Source of the DNA: Paludibaculum fermentans
GTDB lineage: Bacteria > Acidobacteriota > Terriglobia > Bryobacterales > Bryobacteraceae
DNA length: 64,000 bases
Assembly (NCBI RefSeq): GCF_015277775.1
Contig: NZ_CP063849.1
Span: forward strand, 6,525,501 to 6,589,500
Reading direction: 5' to 3'
The position numbers and the translations under genes are program-made. The notes beneath the pieces are model-generated. The model saw nothing but the letters and a program-made list of their open reading frames with translations, was not told the DNA's origin and did no database searches. Shown here piece after piece: positions 15,556-24,563 of this stretch (positions are counted from its first letter, which is position 1; the number at the start of each line of letters is the position of its first letter).

Positions 15556-17469
15556 TCACACGGGCTGGTGGCGCTCAACTACAAGCATGCCAGTGGGATC
15601 GCGCCGAACGTTCCAGCCAGGCGGGATGAGCGTGGTGGAGCCATAGTCGACGACGAGGGCGGGCCCGGAGACGGGCTCCTGGCTGAGTTGGGCGCGGTTA
15701 TAGACGGGGCCGCGCACCCATTTGCCTCCGGCGTAGAAGCGGCGGGTTTGCGGAGGCGTCGCGTCGGCGGGTGTTTTGTCGAGCAGGCGGGGTTTGCGGA
15801 CGGCGATGCGGGCGCGGACGCGGAGAGTGACGATCTCGATCTCGCGTTGCGGGTTGGAGTAACCGTAAGTCTTCTTGTGGAGCGCATGGAAGGGGCGGGC
15901 TGGTGATTTGGCGTTCCAGGGGACGGTGAGTTCGTAGCTCTGGCCGAGATAGCGGAGGTCAGCGAAACGCTCGAGCTGGGCTCCAGGCATTTCGGCCTGG
16001 GCTTGCTGTTCCAGGTGCTGGAAGGCCTGGTCCGGATTGGCGAGGCCGAGGGCTCCGGCGGAGTAGTCGCGGATGCGGTCGGCGAGGAGCATGCCGAGGG
16101 CGGAGAGGGCTCCGGCGAGGGCGGGCACGAGGACGGTGTGGATGCCGAGGTCCTCGGCCAGTTCGCAGGCGTGGAGGCCGCCGCAGCCGCCGAAGGCGAG
16201 CAGGGCGAAGTCGCGGGGATCGTAGCCGCGTTCGATGGAGACGACGCGAATGGCACGGCCCATGGTGGCGTTGGCGACGCGGAGGATGCCGGCGGCGGCT
16301 TCGGTTTCCGGGAGGCTCAACTGGACGGCGAGTTCCTGGATGGCCTGGCGGGCGCGCTCGGGCTGGAGGGTCATGGCTCCTCCGACGAGCTGATCGGCGG
16401 CGATGCGGCCCAGGACGACGTGGGCGTCGGTGGTGGTGGCGCGGGTTCCAGAGCCGTAGCAGGCGGGGCCGGGATCGGCTCCGGCGGATTCGGGGCCGAC
16501 GCGGAGCAGGCCGCCGGAGTCGACATAGGCGATGGAGCCGCCTCCGGCGCCGACGGTGTGGATCTCGAGCATGGGCAGTTTGACGGGCAGGCCGTCGACG
16601 GAGGCTTCGAGGGTTTCGCGGGGGGCGCCGTCGCAAAGGGAGACGTCAGTGGAGGTGCCGCCCATGTCGAAGCCGAGGACTTTGCGGAAGCCGCTGGCGC
16701 GGGCGGTTTCGGCGGCTCCGGTGACGCCGCCGGCGGGTCCGGACAGGATGGTGCGGACGGCCTGGTCGCCGGCTTCGCCGACGGTGATGGAGCCGCCGTT
16801 GGATTGCACGATCCAGACGCGGTGGTGGGTGGCGCGGCCGAGTTGGGAGAGGTAGTTGCGCATCAACGGGCCGACGTAGGCGTTGAGGGCGGTGGTGGAG
16901 GCGCGTTCGAACTCGCGGAACTCGGGGCAGATGCGATGGGAGATGGAGAGGTAGAACTCGTCGCCCAGAGCTTCAGCCACGGCCTGTTCATTGGCGGGGG
17001 TCCGGTAGGAGTGCAGGAAGCCGACGGAAACGCTTTCGACGCCCGCGCGGCGGAGCTTGCCGCGCAGTGTGGCTAAACCCGAAGGTACGGATTCGATGGA
17101 GCCGTCGGCGAGGGTGCGCTCCTTCACTCCGAAGCAGAGTTCGGGCGGGATGAGCAGGCGTTTGGGGCCGGGCGTGAGGTTGTAGAGCTGGGCTCGGTTC
17201 TGGCGTCCGATTTCGAGCAGATCCTCGAAGCCGGCGGTGGTGAGGAAGGCGGTGCGGGCGCCCTTGCGCTCGAGCAGGGCGTTGGTGGCGACGGTGGAGC
17301 CGTGGATGACGTCGCAGGGTTCGGGGTTGGCGATGCGGGCGAGTCCGGCGAGGATGACTTCGTGGGGCGCTTTGGGGTTGGAGCGGAGCTTGAAGGTTTC
17401 CATGCGGCCGCCGTCGTGCAGGACCACGAAGTCTGTGAACGTGCCGCCCGCGTCGATGCCGATTCTCAC
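15556..17469 (-). CDS. Hydantoinase A / 5-oxoprolinase A-like protein (HyuA)
   Basis: The protein has 637 residues from GTG 17469, which lies one base after the upstream stop and behind GGAAGG. The frame is open further, but the extension is antisense to the esterase gene. The N-terminal hydant_A_N motif (VRIGIDAGGTFTDFVVLHDG) and the ASKHA-type core (SGPAGGVTGAAETA, then VLGFDMGGTSTDVSLCDG) are strong. FALLAFGGCGGLHACELAEDL lies near residue 405. Family members perform ATP-dependent cleavage of hydantoins or 5-oxoproline, or act as acetone/acetophenone carboxylase subunits, normally with a HyuB partner. No hyuB is adjacent here, so it may act alone or with a distant partner. Confidence 0.9.
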   Translation of the reverse strand: MRIGIDAGGTFTDFVVLHDGGRMETFKLRSNPKAPHEVILAGLARIANPEPCDVIHGSTVATNALLERKGARTAFLTTAGFEDLLEIGRQNRAQLYNLTPGPKRLLIPPELCFGVKERTLADGSIESVPSGLATLRGKLRRAGVESVSVGFLHSYRTPANEQAVAEALGDEFYLSISHRICPEFREFERASTTALNAYVGPLMRNYLSQLGRATHHRVWIVQSNGGSITVGEAGDQAVRTILSGPAGGVTGAAETARASGFRKVLGFDMGGTSTDVSLCDGAPRETLEASVDGLPVKLPMLEIHTVGAGGGSIAYVDSGGLLRVGPESAGADPGPACYGSGTRATTTDAHVVLGRIAADQLVGGAMTLQPERARQAIQELAVQLSLPETEAAAGILRVANATMGRAIRVVSIERGYDPRDFALLAFGGCGGLHACELAEDLGIHTVLVPALAGALSALGMLLADRIRDYSAGALGLANPDQAFQHLEQQAQAEMPGAQLERFADLRYLGQSYELTVPWNAKSPARPFHALHKKTYGYSNPQREIEIVTLRVRARIAVRKPRLLDKTPADATPPQTRRFYAGGKWVRGPVYNRAQLSQEPVSGPALVVDYGSTTLIPPGWNVRRDPTGMLVVERHQPV

Positions 17470-17470
17470 G

Positions 17471-18256
17471 CTATTTGGCCTTCCTGGGGAAGAGGTATTG
17501 GAGCATGGACGGGACGCGTTCGGCCCAGGCGCGTTCGCTGTGATCGGCCCCTTCGGCTTCGAGGTAGGCGAGGCTGCGGCCTTCGCGCCAGCCCTTACTG
17601 ACGAGGGTCGCCTTGAGCAGTCGGACGTCGCGGGTGGAGCCGAAGGGGGCGTTGCCCTCTTCGGTGCCGATGTCGAGCCACATGCGCTGCCGCTCGGGAT
17701 GCTGGACGGTCTGGAGCATTTTGAGGATGACGCGGTGGTCCCACCAGACCGAGGGGGACATGACGCCGAGGCGGCCGAAGACCTGGGGGTGGGTGAGGCC
17801 GAGGTAGAGCGTGGCGAGTCCGCCCAGGGAGGAGCCGCAGAGGGCGTTGTGGCGGGCCTGGGGCAGGATGCGGTAGCGATCGCGCAGCCAGGGGCGGAGC
17901 TCTTCGACGAGCATCCAGGCGTGGAGGTTGGCTCCGCCGCCACCGAGTTTGCGGGTCTTGGTGGGGGTGTATTCGTGGATGCGCTTTTCGCCGCCGTGAT
18001 AGACGGCGACCATGATGAGCGGCTCGATCAGGCGGTTGGCGAGCAGGTCGTCGGCCGACTCCTTGGCGCGCCAGTACTGTCCGGGGACGTAGGAGGTCCG
18101 TCCGTCGAAGACGTTTTGCCCGTCGTGGAAGAAGAGCACGGGGTACTGGCGGCGGGTGTCGCGGCCGTAGCCGGGCGGCAGGTAGACCACCAGCGTGCGC
18201 TGGCAGCCGAGCGCCTCGGAGTAGAAATCATCGTGTACGAGCAGTTGTCCGGGCAA
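17471..18256 (-). CDS. Alpha/beta-hydrolase, putative esterase (esterase D/Fes-like)
   Basis: The protein has 261 residues. The most plausible start is TTG 18256, because no in-frame ATG precedes the conserved region; this start is uncertain. Motifs of the PF00756 esterase group are present: YLPPGYGRDTRRQYPVLFFH, DGQNVFDG, then nucleophile Ser143 in CGSSLGGLATLYLGL and a likely catalytic His in GADHSERAWAERVP near residue 243. Relatives include enterochelin esterase, feruloyl esterase and S-formylglutathione hydrolase. No signal peptide is seen. It sits 6 bases after the glycerophosphodiesterase stop and 1 base before the hyuA-like start, so it is co-transcribed. Confidence 0.85.
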   Translation of the reverse strand: MPGQLLVHDDFYSEALGCQRTLVVYLPPGYGRDTRRQYPVLFFHDGQNVFDGRTSYVPGQYWRAKESADDLLANRLIEPLIMVAVYHGGEKRIHEYTPTKTRKLGGGGANLHAWMLVEELRPWLRDRYRILPQARHNALCGSSLGGLATLYLGLTHPQVFGRLGVMSPSVWWDHRVILKMLQTVQHPERQRMWLDIGTEEGNAPFGSTRDVRLLKATLVSKGWREGRSLAYLEAEGADHSERAWAERVPSMLQYLFPRKAK

Positions 18257-18262
18257 TACAGG

Positions 18263-19111
18263 CTAGCGTAGCCCTTTTGCCTGCAGGTGCTCAATCAGGG
18301 CGGCGGGATCGTCGGTAATGATGGCGTCGACACCGGCGGCGATGAGGGTATCCCAGATCTCGGGTTTGTTGGCGGTCCAGGGGACCACCTGGAGGCCGGC
18401 GGCGTGGGCTTCGCGAACCGCCTCGGGTTTGGCGAGGGAGAGGTAAGGGGCGACGATTTCGGCGTTGGCGGCCTCTTTGGAGATCTCGACGAAGCTCTTG
18501 GCGGGGCCGAAGTAGAGGGCGGAGATGCGGATCTTGGGCGCGATTTTGCGCAGTTCGACGAGGGTGCGGAAGTCGAAGCTCTGGACGACGACACGGTTCT
18601 CCAGCTTGTGTTTATGAATGGCGGCGGCGACGAGCTTGGCGAACTCGGCGGGTTCTACGGAGAGTTCAGTCTTCTTGGGGTCGCTCTTCATCTCGACGTT
18701 GTAGGAGAACTTGCCCTGGGAGGAGAGAGCGAGGACTTCGTCGAAGGTGGGGATCTTCTCACCGGGAACGGGCTGTTGCGTTGCGAACTCAGGGTTCTTG
18801 AGGGTGCCGCAGTCCCATTGGCGCACCTGGGCCAGGGTGAGCTTATGAATGGCGGTTTCGCCTTCGGGGGCCTTGCAGATCTTGGGGTTGAGCTGGGGGT
18901 CGTGGGAGACGACGAGGACGCCGTCCTTGGTCACGGCGAGGTCGAGTTCGAGGAAGTCGGCGCCGGCCTTGATGGCGTATTCGAAGGCGGCGATGGTGTT
19001 CTCTGGGCGCATGGCGCGCGCGCCGCGATGGCCATGGACGAGGATCTTCGGTGCGGCTTCGGCTAGCATCAGGGTGCCGAGTAACATTACAGCAAGCTTG
19101 GCAGTCATCAA
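18263..19111 (-). CDS. Secreted glycerophosphodiester phosphodiesterase
   Basis: The protein has 282 residues with an N-terminal signal peptide (MMTAKLAVMLLGTLMLAEA). GDPD TIM-barrel motifs are clear: VHGHRGARAMRPENTIAAF with the His/Arg/Glu catalytic set, LELDLAVTKDGVLVVSHDP, and a late VPWTANKPE plus GVDAIITDDP. The enzyme releases glycerol-3-phosphate from deacylated phospholipids, probably in the periplasm. It heads the four-gene minus-strand operon and is divergent from the Tricorn-like gene, 32 bases away. Confidence 0.92.
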   Translation of the reverse strand: MMTAKLAVMLLGTLMLAEAAPKILVHGHRGARAMRPENTIAAFEYAIKAGADFLELDLAVTKDGVLVVSHDPQLNPKICKAPEGETAIHKLTLAQVRQWDCGTLKNPEFATQQPVPGEKIPTFDEVLALSSQGKFSYNVEMKSDPKKTELSVEPAEFAKLVAAAIHKHKLENRVVVQSFDFRTLVELRKIAPKIRISALYFGPAKSFVEISKEAANAEIVAPYLSLAKPEAVREAHAAGLQVVPWTANKPEIWDTLIAAGVDAIITDDPAALIEHLQAKGLR

Positions 19112-19143
19112 ACTCAGGATATATTGAGGATGATTTCAAAGCT

Positions 19144-22100
19144 GTGAAGACACTTACCCTCACCACCCTCCTGCTCGCCGCCAGTGCGAGTGCCGTTCAC
19201 GCAGGCAAGCCGTCGCTGGCAGAGCCTTCTTTGTGTCCGACGAGGCCGGAAATCGCCTTTGTCTCAGGCGGCGATATCTGGACCGTGCCCGCGAAGGGCG
19301 GCGAAGCGCAGTTGCTGGTGTCGAACCCGGCGACGGAGTCGCGGCCCATGTGGTCGCCCGACGGGACGAAGCTGGCCTTCGTATCGACGCGCACGGGCGG
19401 CGGGGATATTTACGTTTTGACCGTGGCCAGCGGGCAGGTGAAGAGGGTGACGTTCGACGACGGCGCGGAGATGCTGGACAACTGGTCGCGTGACGGGAAG
19501 TGGCTCTATTTTCACGCGAACAAGTCCGTGCAGCTGGCGGATGTCTATCGGGTGAGTGCCGAAGGTGGGACGCCGATGGAGGTGGTGGCGGACCAGATGA
19601 TGACCGAGTTCCACGCGGCGCCGTCTCCGGATGGGCAGAGCGTGGCGTTCGCGGCGCGCGGCATCGGCTACAACCAGTGGTGGCGTCACGGGCACAGCCA
19701 TCTGGACGAGAGCGAGATCTGGCTGTGGAAAGAGGGTGCGGCGGCGCCGTTCACGAAGCTGGTGGAGATGGGCGCGCGGAACGAGTGGCCGATGTGGAGT
19801 GCCGATGGAAAGTCGCTCTACTATGTGTCGGATCGCGGTGGCGCCGAGAATCTGTGGGCGTGGCAGGGCGGCGCGACGAAGCCGGTAACGAAGTTCAAGG
19901 ACGGGCGCGTGTTGTGGGCGTCGATTGGCTATGACGGCAAGACGATCGTGTTTGAGCGCGACTTCGGGATCTGGCAGTGCGACACGAAGAGCGGTCAGGC
20001 GGCGCAGGTGCCGATTACGCTGCGAGGCACGCCTTCGGGCACCGGATTCTCCCGGCAGCCGCTGGCGTCGTTCGGCGGCTTGGCGTTGTCGCCGGACGGC
20101 AAGAAGATCGCGGTGACGGCGCATGGAGAGATCTGGGCGGCGCCCACGAAGGATGGTGGGGAGGCGATCCGTGTGACGACGAGTCCGGCGGCGGAATCGG
20201 GCGTGGTGTGGGCCCCGGACAGCAAGCGGATCGCTTATCTGTCGGATCGCAGCGGTCACTCGAATCTGTATCTGTACGACTTTTCCACGCGGACGGAGAA
20301 GCAGTTGACGAAGGCGGACCTGAATGACGTGGGTCCGAAGTTCTCTCCGGATGGGAAGCAGATCGCCTTTGTGCGGGACCGCAAGGAGCTGCGGCTGTGC
20401 ACGTTGGAGAGCGGGCAGGAGCAGGTGCTGGCGTCGGGTTCGATCACGGGTCCCATCTCGTGGTCGGGCGACGGGCAGTGGATCGCGTTCTCGCCGGCCG
20501 GCGAGAAGTCGTTCCGGAACATTTCGGTGGTGCCGGCGGCGGGCGGGGCGGCCAAGCCGCTGAGCTTCCTGGCGAATGTGTCGACGTTTGACGCGCTGTG
20601 GAGCCCGGACGGGAAGTTCCTGCTGTTCTCGACGACGCAGCGGACCGAGAACACGCAGATCGGCCGCGTGGAGCTGGTACCGAAGGCTCCGAAGTTCAGG
20701 GAGGACGAGTTCCGCGACCTGTTCAAGGAAGAGGCCAAGAAGCCCGAGGGTCCGAAGCCGGATGCGGCGAAGCCTCCGGCGGCGGGCGCCAAACCCGAGG
20801 TGGCCAAGCCGGAGGAAAAGAAGAAAACTCCGGTGGAGATCACGTTTGAAGGGATCCGGCAGAGACTGTCTCTGCTGCCGGTGGGGTTGGATGCACAGGC
20901 GTCGGCGATCAGTCCGGATGGCAAGTGGCTATTGGTGGAGGCCGAGGTAGCGGGCCAGGGGAACCTGTATCTATGGCCGCTGGACGAACTCGCGCGCGAG
21001 GCTCCGGTGGCGAAGCAGTTGACGTCGACTCCCGCGCCGAAGGGCAATCCGCAGTGGGCCTCGGATTCAAAGACGGTGTGGTACACCGAGGGCGGCCGCG
21101 TGATGAGCATCAACATCGACTCGCGGCAGACGAAGCCGTTGGCGCTGACGGCCGAGATGGACGTCGACTTCGACAACGAGAAGGTGCAGGTGTTCCGCCA
21201 GGCGTGGGGCGTGATGCGCGATATCTTCTACGACGACAAGTTCCACGGCACGGATTGGAATGCGGTGAAGACACGCTTCGAGCCGCAGATCGAGGGCGCG
21301 CAGACGTCGGATGAGATGCGGCGGCTGATCTCACTGATGCTGGGCGAGTTGAACGCATCGCACTCGGGGATTTCGGCGCCGGGCCGGCCGGCTCCGGGTC
21401 CGGTAGGCAAGTTGGGGCTGCGATTTGATCGCGCGGCGTATGAGAAAAACGGGCAGCTGAAGGTATCGGAAGTAATCACTCTGGGTCCGGCGGACGTGAT
21501 GAAGATCAAAGCCGGTGACGTGGTTGCCGCCATTGATGGCACGGCTGTGGACGGGCATGTGAACGTGGATGACCTGCTGCGCGGCACGGTGAACAAGCGC
21601 GTGGAGCTCAAGGTGAGCAATGGCACGGAGACGCGCGAAGTGGTGGTGCGGCCGATCACGACGGCGGCCGAGGGTTTGCTGCGTTACCGGCAGTGGGTGG
21701 AAGGCCGGCGGGCGTACGTCGAGAAGGTGAGTGGCGGAAAGCTGGGCTATGTCCACATGCGGGACATGGGCGACGAGTCGCTGCGGCAGCTGTATATCGA
21801 CCTCGATACGGAGAACCAGACGAAGCAGGGTGTGGTGATTGATATCCGCAACAACAATGGCGGGTTTGTGAACGCGTACGCGCTGGATGTGTTCGCGCGG
21901 CGGCCGTATCTGCGCATGGAGCAGCGGGGGATGCCGCAGGGTCCGGCGCGGTCGATTCTGGGGCAGAGGGCATTGGAGTTGCCGACGATCCTGGTGACGA
22001 ACCAGTTTTCGCTGTCAGATGCGGAAGACTTCACTGAAGGGTATCGCACGCTGAAGCTGGGCAAGGTGGTGGGCGAACCGACGGCCGGCTGGATCATCTA

Positions 22101-22302
22101 CACGGGCGGCGCCCAACTGCTGGACGGCAGCCTGTTGCGTACGCCGGGCACCAAGATTTTCGACCATGAAGGCAAAGTGATGGAGTTGAATCCGCGGCCG
22201 GTGGACATTGCGGTCACCAGGCCCGTGGGCGAGACCTATACCGACAAAGACACGCAGCTCGACACAGCGGTGCGGGAGCTGTTGAGTGAGATCAAGAAAT
22301 AA
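19144..22302 (+). CDS. Tricorn-like protease (PD40 propellers, PDZ, S41 peptidase)
   Basis: The protein has 1,052 residues from GTG 19144, which gives the signal peptide VKTLTLTTLLLAASASAVHA. An upstream ATG would add 31 residues antisense to the neighbour. Residues about 25-500 hold many PD40/WD40-like propeller repeats (MWSPDGTKLAFVSTRT; ALSPDGKKIAVTAHG). A Pro/Lys/Glu-rich linker lies around 525-560. A core domain, a PDZ near 760-840 (ITLGPADVMKIKAGDVVAAI) and an S41 peptidase domain follow. Catalytic candidates are His in NASHSG near 739, Ser958-Asp959 in FSLSDAEDF, and Glu in VGEPTAGW near 978. It would degrade peptides outside the cytoplasm. The next gene starts 2 bases later. Confidence 0.92.
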   Translation: MKTLTLTTLLLAASASAVHAGKPSLAEPSLCPTRPEIAFVSGGDIWTVPAKGGEAQLLVSNPATESRPMWSPDGTKLAFVSTRTGGGDIYVLTVASGQVKRVTFDDGAEMLDNWSRDGKWLYFHANKSVQLADVYRVSAEGGTPMEVVADQMMTEFHAAPSPDGQSVAFAARGIGYNQWWRHGHSHLDESEIWLWKEGAAAPFTKLVEMGARNEWPMWSADGKSLYYVSDRGGAENLWAWQGGATKPVTKFKDGRVLWASIGYDGKTIVFERDFGIWQCDTKSGQAAQVPITLRGTPSGTGFSRQPLASFGGLALSPDGKKIAVTAHGEIWAAPTKDGGEAIRVTTSPAAESGVVWAPDSKRIAYLSDRSGHSNLYLYDFSTRTEKQLTKADLNDVGPKFSPDGKQIAFVRDRKELRLCTLESGQEQVLASGSITGPISWSGDGQWIAFSPAGEKSFRNISVVPAAGGAAKPLSFLANVSTFDALWSPDGKFLLFSTTQRTENTQIGRVELVPKAPKFREDEFRDLFKEEAKKPEGPKPDAAKPPAAGAKPEVAKPEEKKKTPVEITFEGIRQRLSLLPVGLDAQASAISPDGKWLLVEAEVAGQGNLYLWPLDELAREAPVAKQLTSTPAPKGNPQWASDSKTVWYTEGGRVMSINIDSRQTKPLALTAEMDVDFDNEKVQVFRQAWGVMRDIFYDDKFHGTDWNAVKTRFEPQIEGAQTSDEMRRLISLMLGELNASHSGISAPGRPAPGPVGKLGLRFDRAAYEKNGQLKVSEVITLGPADVMKIKAGDVVAAIDGTAVDGHVNVDDLLRGTVNKRVELKVSNGTETREVVVRPITTAAEGLLRYRQWVEGRRAYVEKVSGGKLGYVHMRDMGDESLRQLYIDLDTENQTKQGVVIDIRNNNGGFVNAYALDVFARRPYLRMEQRGMPQGPARSILGQRALELPTILVTNQFSLSDAEDFTEGYRTLKLGKVVGEPTAGWIIYTGGAQLLDGSLLRTPGTKIFDHEGKVMELNPRPVDIAVTRPVGETYTDKDTQLDTAVRELLSEIKK

Positions 22303-22304
22303 TC

Positions 22305-23639
22305 ATGCCTGATACGACTAGACGCATTTTTACCAAGACCGCGATGGCGGCTACGGCCCTGAGCTATGGGCGCATTCTCGGCGCCAACGCGAAGATCCAG
22401 ATGGGGTACATCGGCCTGGGGAACCGGGGCGATCAGGTGCACGACGCGTTTCTGGAACACGGCGACCAGGAGACGGTGGCCGTGTGCGACCTGCGCGACG
22501 ACTACATGGATTTCGCGATCAAGAAGTCACGTGCGACTCCGAAGAAGTACACCGAGTACAAGAAGCTGCTGGAAGACAAGAACGTGGATGCCGTGGTGGT
22601 GGCGGCTCCGGATCACTGGCACGCGCTGATGTTCGTGGATGCCTGTCACGCGGGCAAGGACGTGTATTGCGAGAAGCCGCTGTCGCTCACCATCTGGGAA
22701 GGGCGGCGCATGGTGCAGGTGGCGGCTGAGACGAAGCGGGTGTCGCAGATCGGGATTCACCGGCGCAGCGTGGAGTCGCTGCGGCAGGCGGCGGAGTTTG
22801 TGCGGAATGGCGGCATCGGGCACGTGACAGTGGCCAAGGGCTACCACGTACAGAACGAGTGGCCGAACGGGATCGGCGATGCTCCGAATTCGGCGCCTCC
22901 GAATGCGGAAGCGTGGGACAAGTGGCTGGGGCCGGCCCCGAAGGTGCCGTATAACAAGAACCGCACGTTCTACAATTTCCGCTGGTTTTACGACTACTCG
23001 GGCGGGCAGATCACGAACTTCGGCGTGCACTACATGGACTGGATCCGGTGGGCGCTGGGCAAGGATGCTCCGAAGTCGGTTGTGGCGATGGGCGGCAAGT
23101 ATGTGATCAAGGACAACCGCGAGATTCCCGATACCGCCGAAGTGCTGTGGGATTACGGCGACACGATGGTGGTGTTCAGCCAGTACAACGCCAACGGCGC
23201 GCCGACGAACGCGAAGAACAGCGAACTGGAGATTCGCGGCACCAAGGGTACGATGTACCTGCAGAGCGGCAAGTGGGAAGTGGTGCCGGAGAAGACCACG
23301 GAGGTGCTGTTCGGTCAGCGCACGCCGCTGGACCGGAATCTGGAGAAGGGCTACGGTCCTTCGAAGAAGCCGGCGATGGAGCCGGTGTCGAACGGGTCGG
23401 GTTTTGCCGAGACGTATCCGCATGCGCGCAACTTCCTGGATTGCGTGAAGAGCCGCAAGAAGTGCAACTGCGACGTGCTGGACGGGCATCTGTCCACCTC
23501 GGCGTGCATTCTGGGGCACATCGCCCTGCGAACGAAGGGCTATCTGGAATGGGACGCGAAGGCGGAGAAGTTTACCAACAACGCGGCCGCCAACAAGCTG
23601 TTGAGCTATCAGTACCGGGCTCCTTACAAGCTGGGGTAA
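22305..23639 (+). CDS. Tat-exported Gfo/Idh/MocA-family oxidoreductase
   Basis: The protein has 444 residues. The N-terminus DTTRRIFTKTAMAATALS is a near-ideal twin-arginine signal (T-R-R-x-F-x-K). The NAD(P)-binding Rossmann motif follows (IQMGYIGLGNRGDQ), then the diagnostic VYCEKPLSLTIWEGRRMV with the catalytic-site EKP, and the C-terminal beta-sheet domain with NFGVHYMDWIRWALG. Members act on sugars, inositols or glycosides. Tat export implies folding with cofactor in the cytoplasm. It starts 2 bases after the Tricorn-like stop and is followed at 6 bases by an isomerase-like gene, so the three probably form an operon. Confidence 0.92.
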   Translation: MPDTTRRIFTKTAMAATALSYGRILGANAKIQMGYIGLGNRGDQVHDAFLEHGDQETVAVCDLRDDYMDFAIKKSRATPKKYTEYKKLLEDKNVDAVVVAAPDHWHALMFVDACHAGKDVYCEKPLSLTIWEGRRMVQVAAETKRVSQIGIHRRSVESLRQAAEFVRNGGIGHVTVAKGYHVQNEWPNGIGDAPNSAPPNAEAWDKWLGPAPKVPYNKNRTFYNFRWFYDYSGGQITNFGVHYMDWIRWALGKDAPKSVVAMGGKYVIKDNREIPDTAEVLWDYGDTMVVFSQYNANGAPTNAKNSELEIRGTKGTMYLQSGKWEVVPEKTTEVLFGQRTPLDRNLEKGYGPSKKPAMEPVSNGSGFAETYPHARNFLDCVKSRKKCNCDVLDGHLSTSACILGHIALRTKGYLEWDAKAEKFTNNAAANKLLSYQYRAPYKLG

Positions 23640-23645
23640 AACGAC

Positions 23646-24518
23646 ATGACACGACGCGATTTCGTAATGGCTACGGCGGCGCTGCCGCTGGCCGCTCAAC
23701 CGGCGAAGGTGAAGCCGGTGCTGTGCATCTTCTCGAAGCACATGTCCGAATTCCAGTGGGACGAACTGGGCGCGAAGGCGAAGGAGGTGGGCTTCGACGG
23801 CGTGGATCTGACGGTGCGGCCCAAGGGGCATGTGCTGCCGGAGCGCGTGGCCGAGGATCTGCCCAAGGCGGTGGACGCCATCCGCAAACACGGGCTAAGC
23901 GTGCCGATGATCACGACGGATCTGAAGGATGCCAGCGATCCGGCGGCGAAGCCGACCTTCGAGGCGATGAAGAAGGCTGGGATTTCGCTGTACAAGGTGG
24001 GCTACTGGACCGCGAAGAAGGGCCAGGGGGTGATGGCGGCGGCGCAGGAGAACAAGCGGAAGCTGGATGGCCTGCTGACGCTGTCGAAGCAGTATGGCCT
24101 GACCGCCGGGCTGCACAACCATTCGGGCCCCTACTTCGGCTGCGCCGTGTGGGATTATCGCGAGCTGATCAAGGATGTCAGTCCACGGGATGCCGGGTAT
24201 TACTTTGATCCGGGGCATGCCACGGTGGAGGGCGGACTGAACGGCTGGCGGGTGTCGCTGGACCTGGTGCTGCCGCGGCTGAAGATGTCGGCTATCAAGG
24301 ACTTCTACTGGGAGAAGTCGAACGGGCAGTGGAAGAATCACTGGTGCCCGCTGGGGGAAGGAATGGTGAATTGGCAGGCTGTGTTCGCGGAGTACGCCAA
24401 GGCTGAATTTGGCGGTCCGCTGTCGCTGCACCTGGAGTATCCGGGCGGCGACGACCTGCCTTCGATTCGCAAGGATCTGGAGTATATGAAGAAGCAGGTG
24501 AGCGCGGCCTACGCGTAA
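23646..24518 (+). CDS. Sugar phosphate isomerase/epimerase-like TIM-barrel protein
   Basis: The protein has 290 residues. The start MTRRDFVMATAALPLAAQPA resembles a Tat signal. The body fits the xylose-isomerase-like TIM barrel (AP_endonuc_2, PF01261): KEVGFDGVDLTVRPKGHV, GLHNHSGPYFG, YYFDPGHATVEGG, IKDFYWEK and LHLEYPGGDD, with His/Asp/Glu metal-ligand candidates in order. It commonly pairs with Gfo/Idh/MocA enzymes in sugar or inositol catabolism. The substrate is unknown. Confidence 0.87.
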   Translation: MTRRDFVMATAALPLAAQPAKVKPVLCIFSKHMSEFQWDELGAKAKEVGFDGVDLTVRPKGHVLPERVAEDLPKAVDAIRKHGLSVPMITTDLKDASDPAAKPTFEAMKKAGISLYKVGYWTAKKGQGVMAAAQENKRKLDGLLTLSKQYGLTAGLHNHSGPYFGCAVWDYRELIKDVSPRDAGYYFDPGHATVEGGLNGWRVSLDLVLPRLKMSAIKDFYWEKSNGQWKNHWCPLGEGMVNWQAVFAEYAKAEFGGPLSLHLEYPGGDDLPSIRKDLEYMKKQVSAAYA

Positions 24519-24563
24519 ATTGCGTCGCCGGTTTGCGGTGGTTGGTAGGATGGAGGCTTCATC

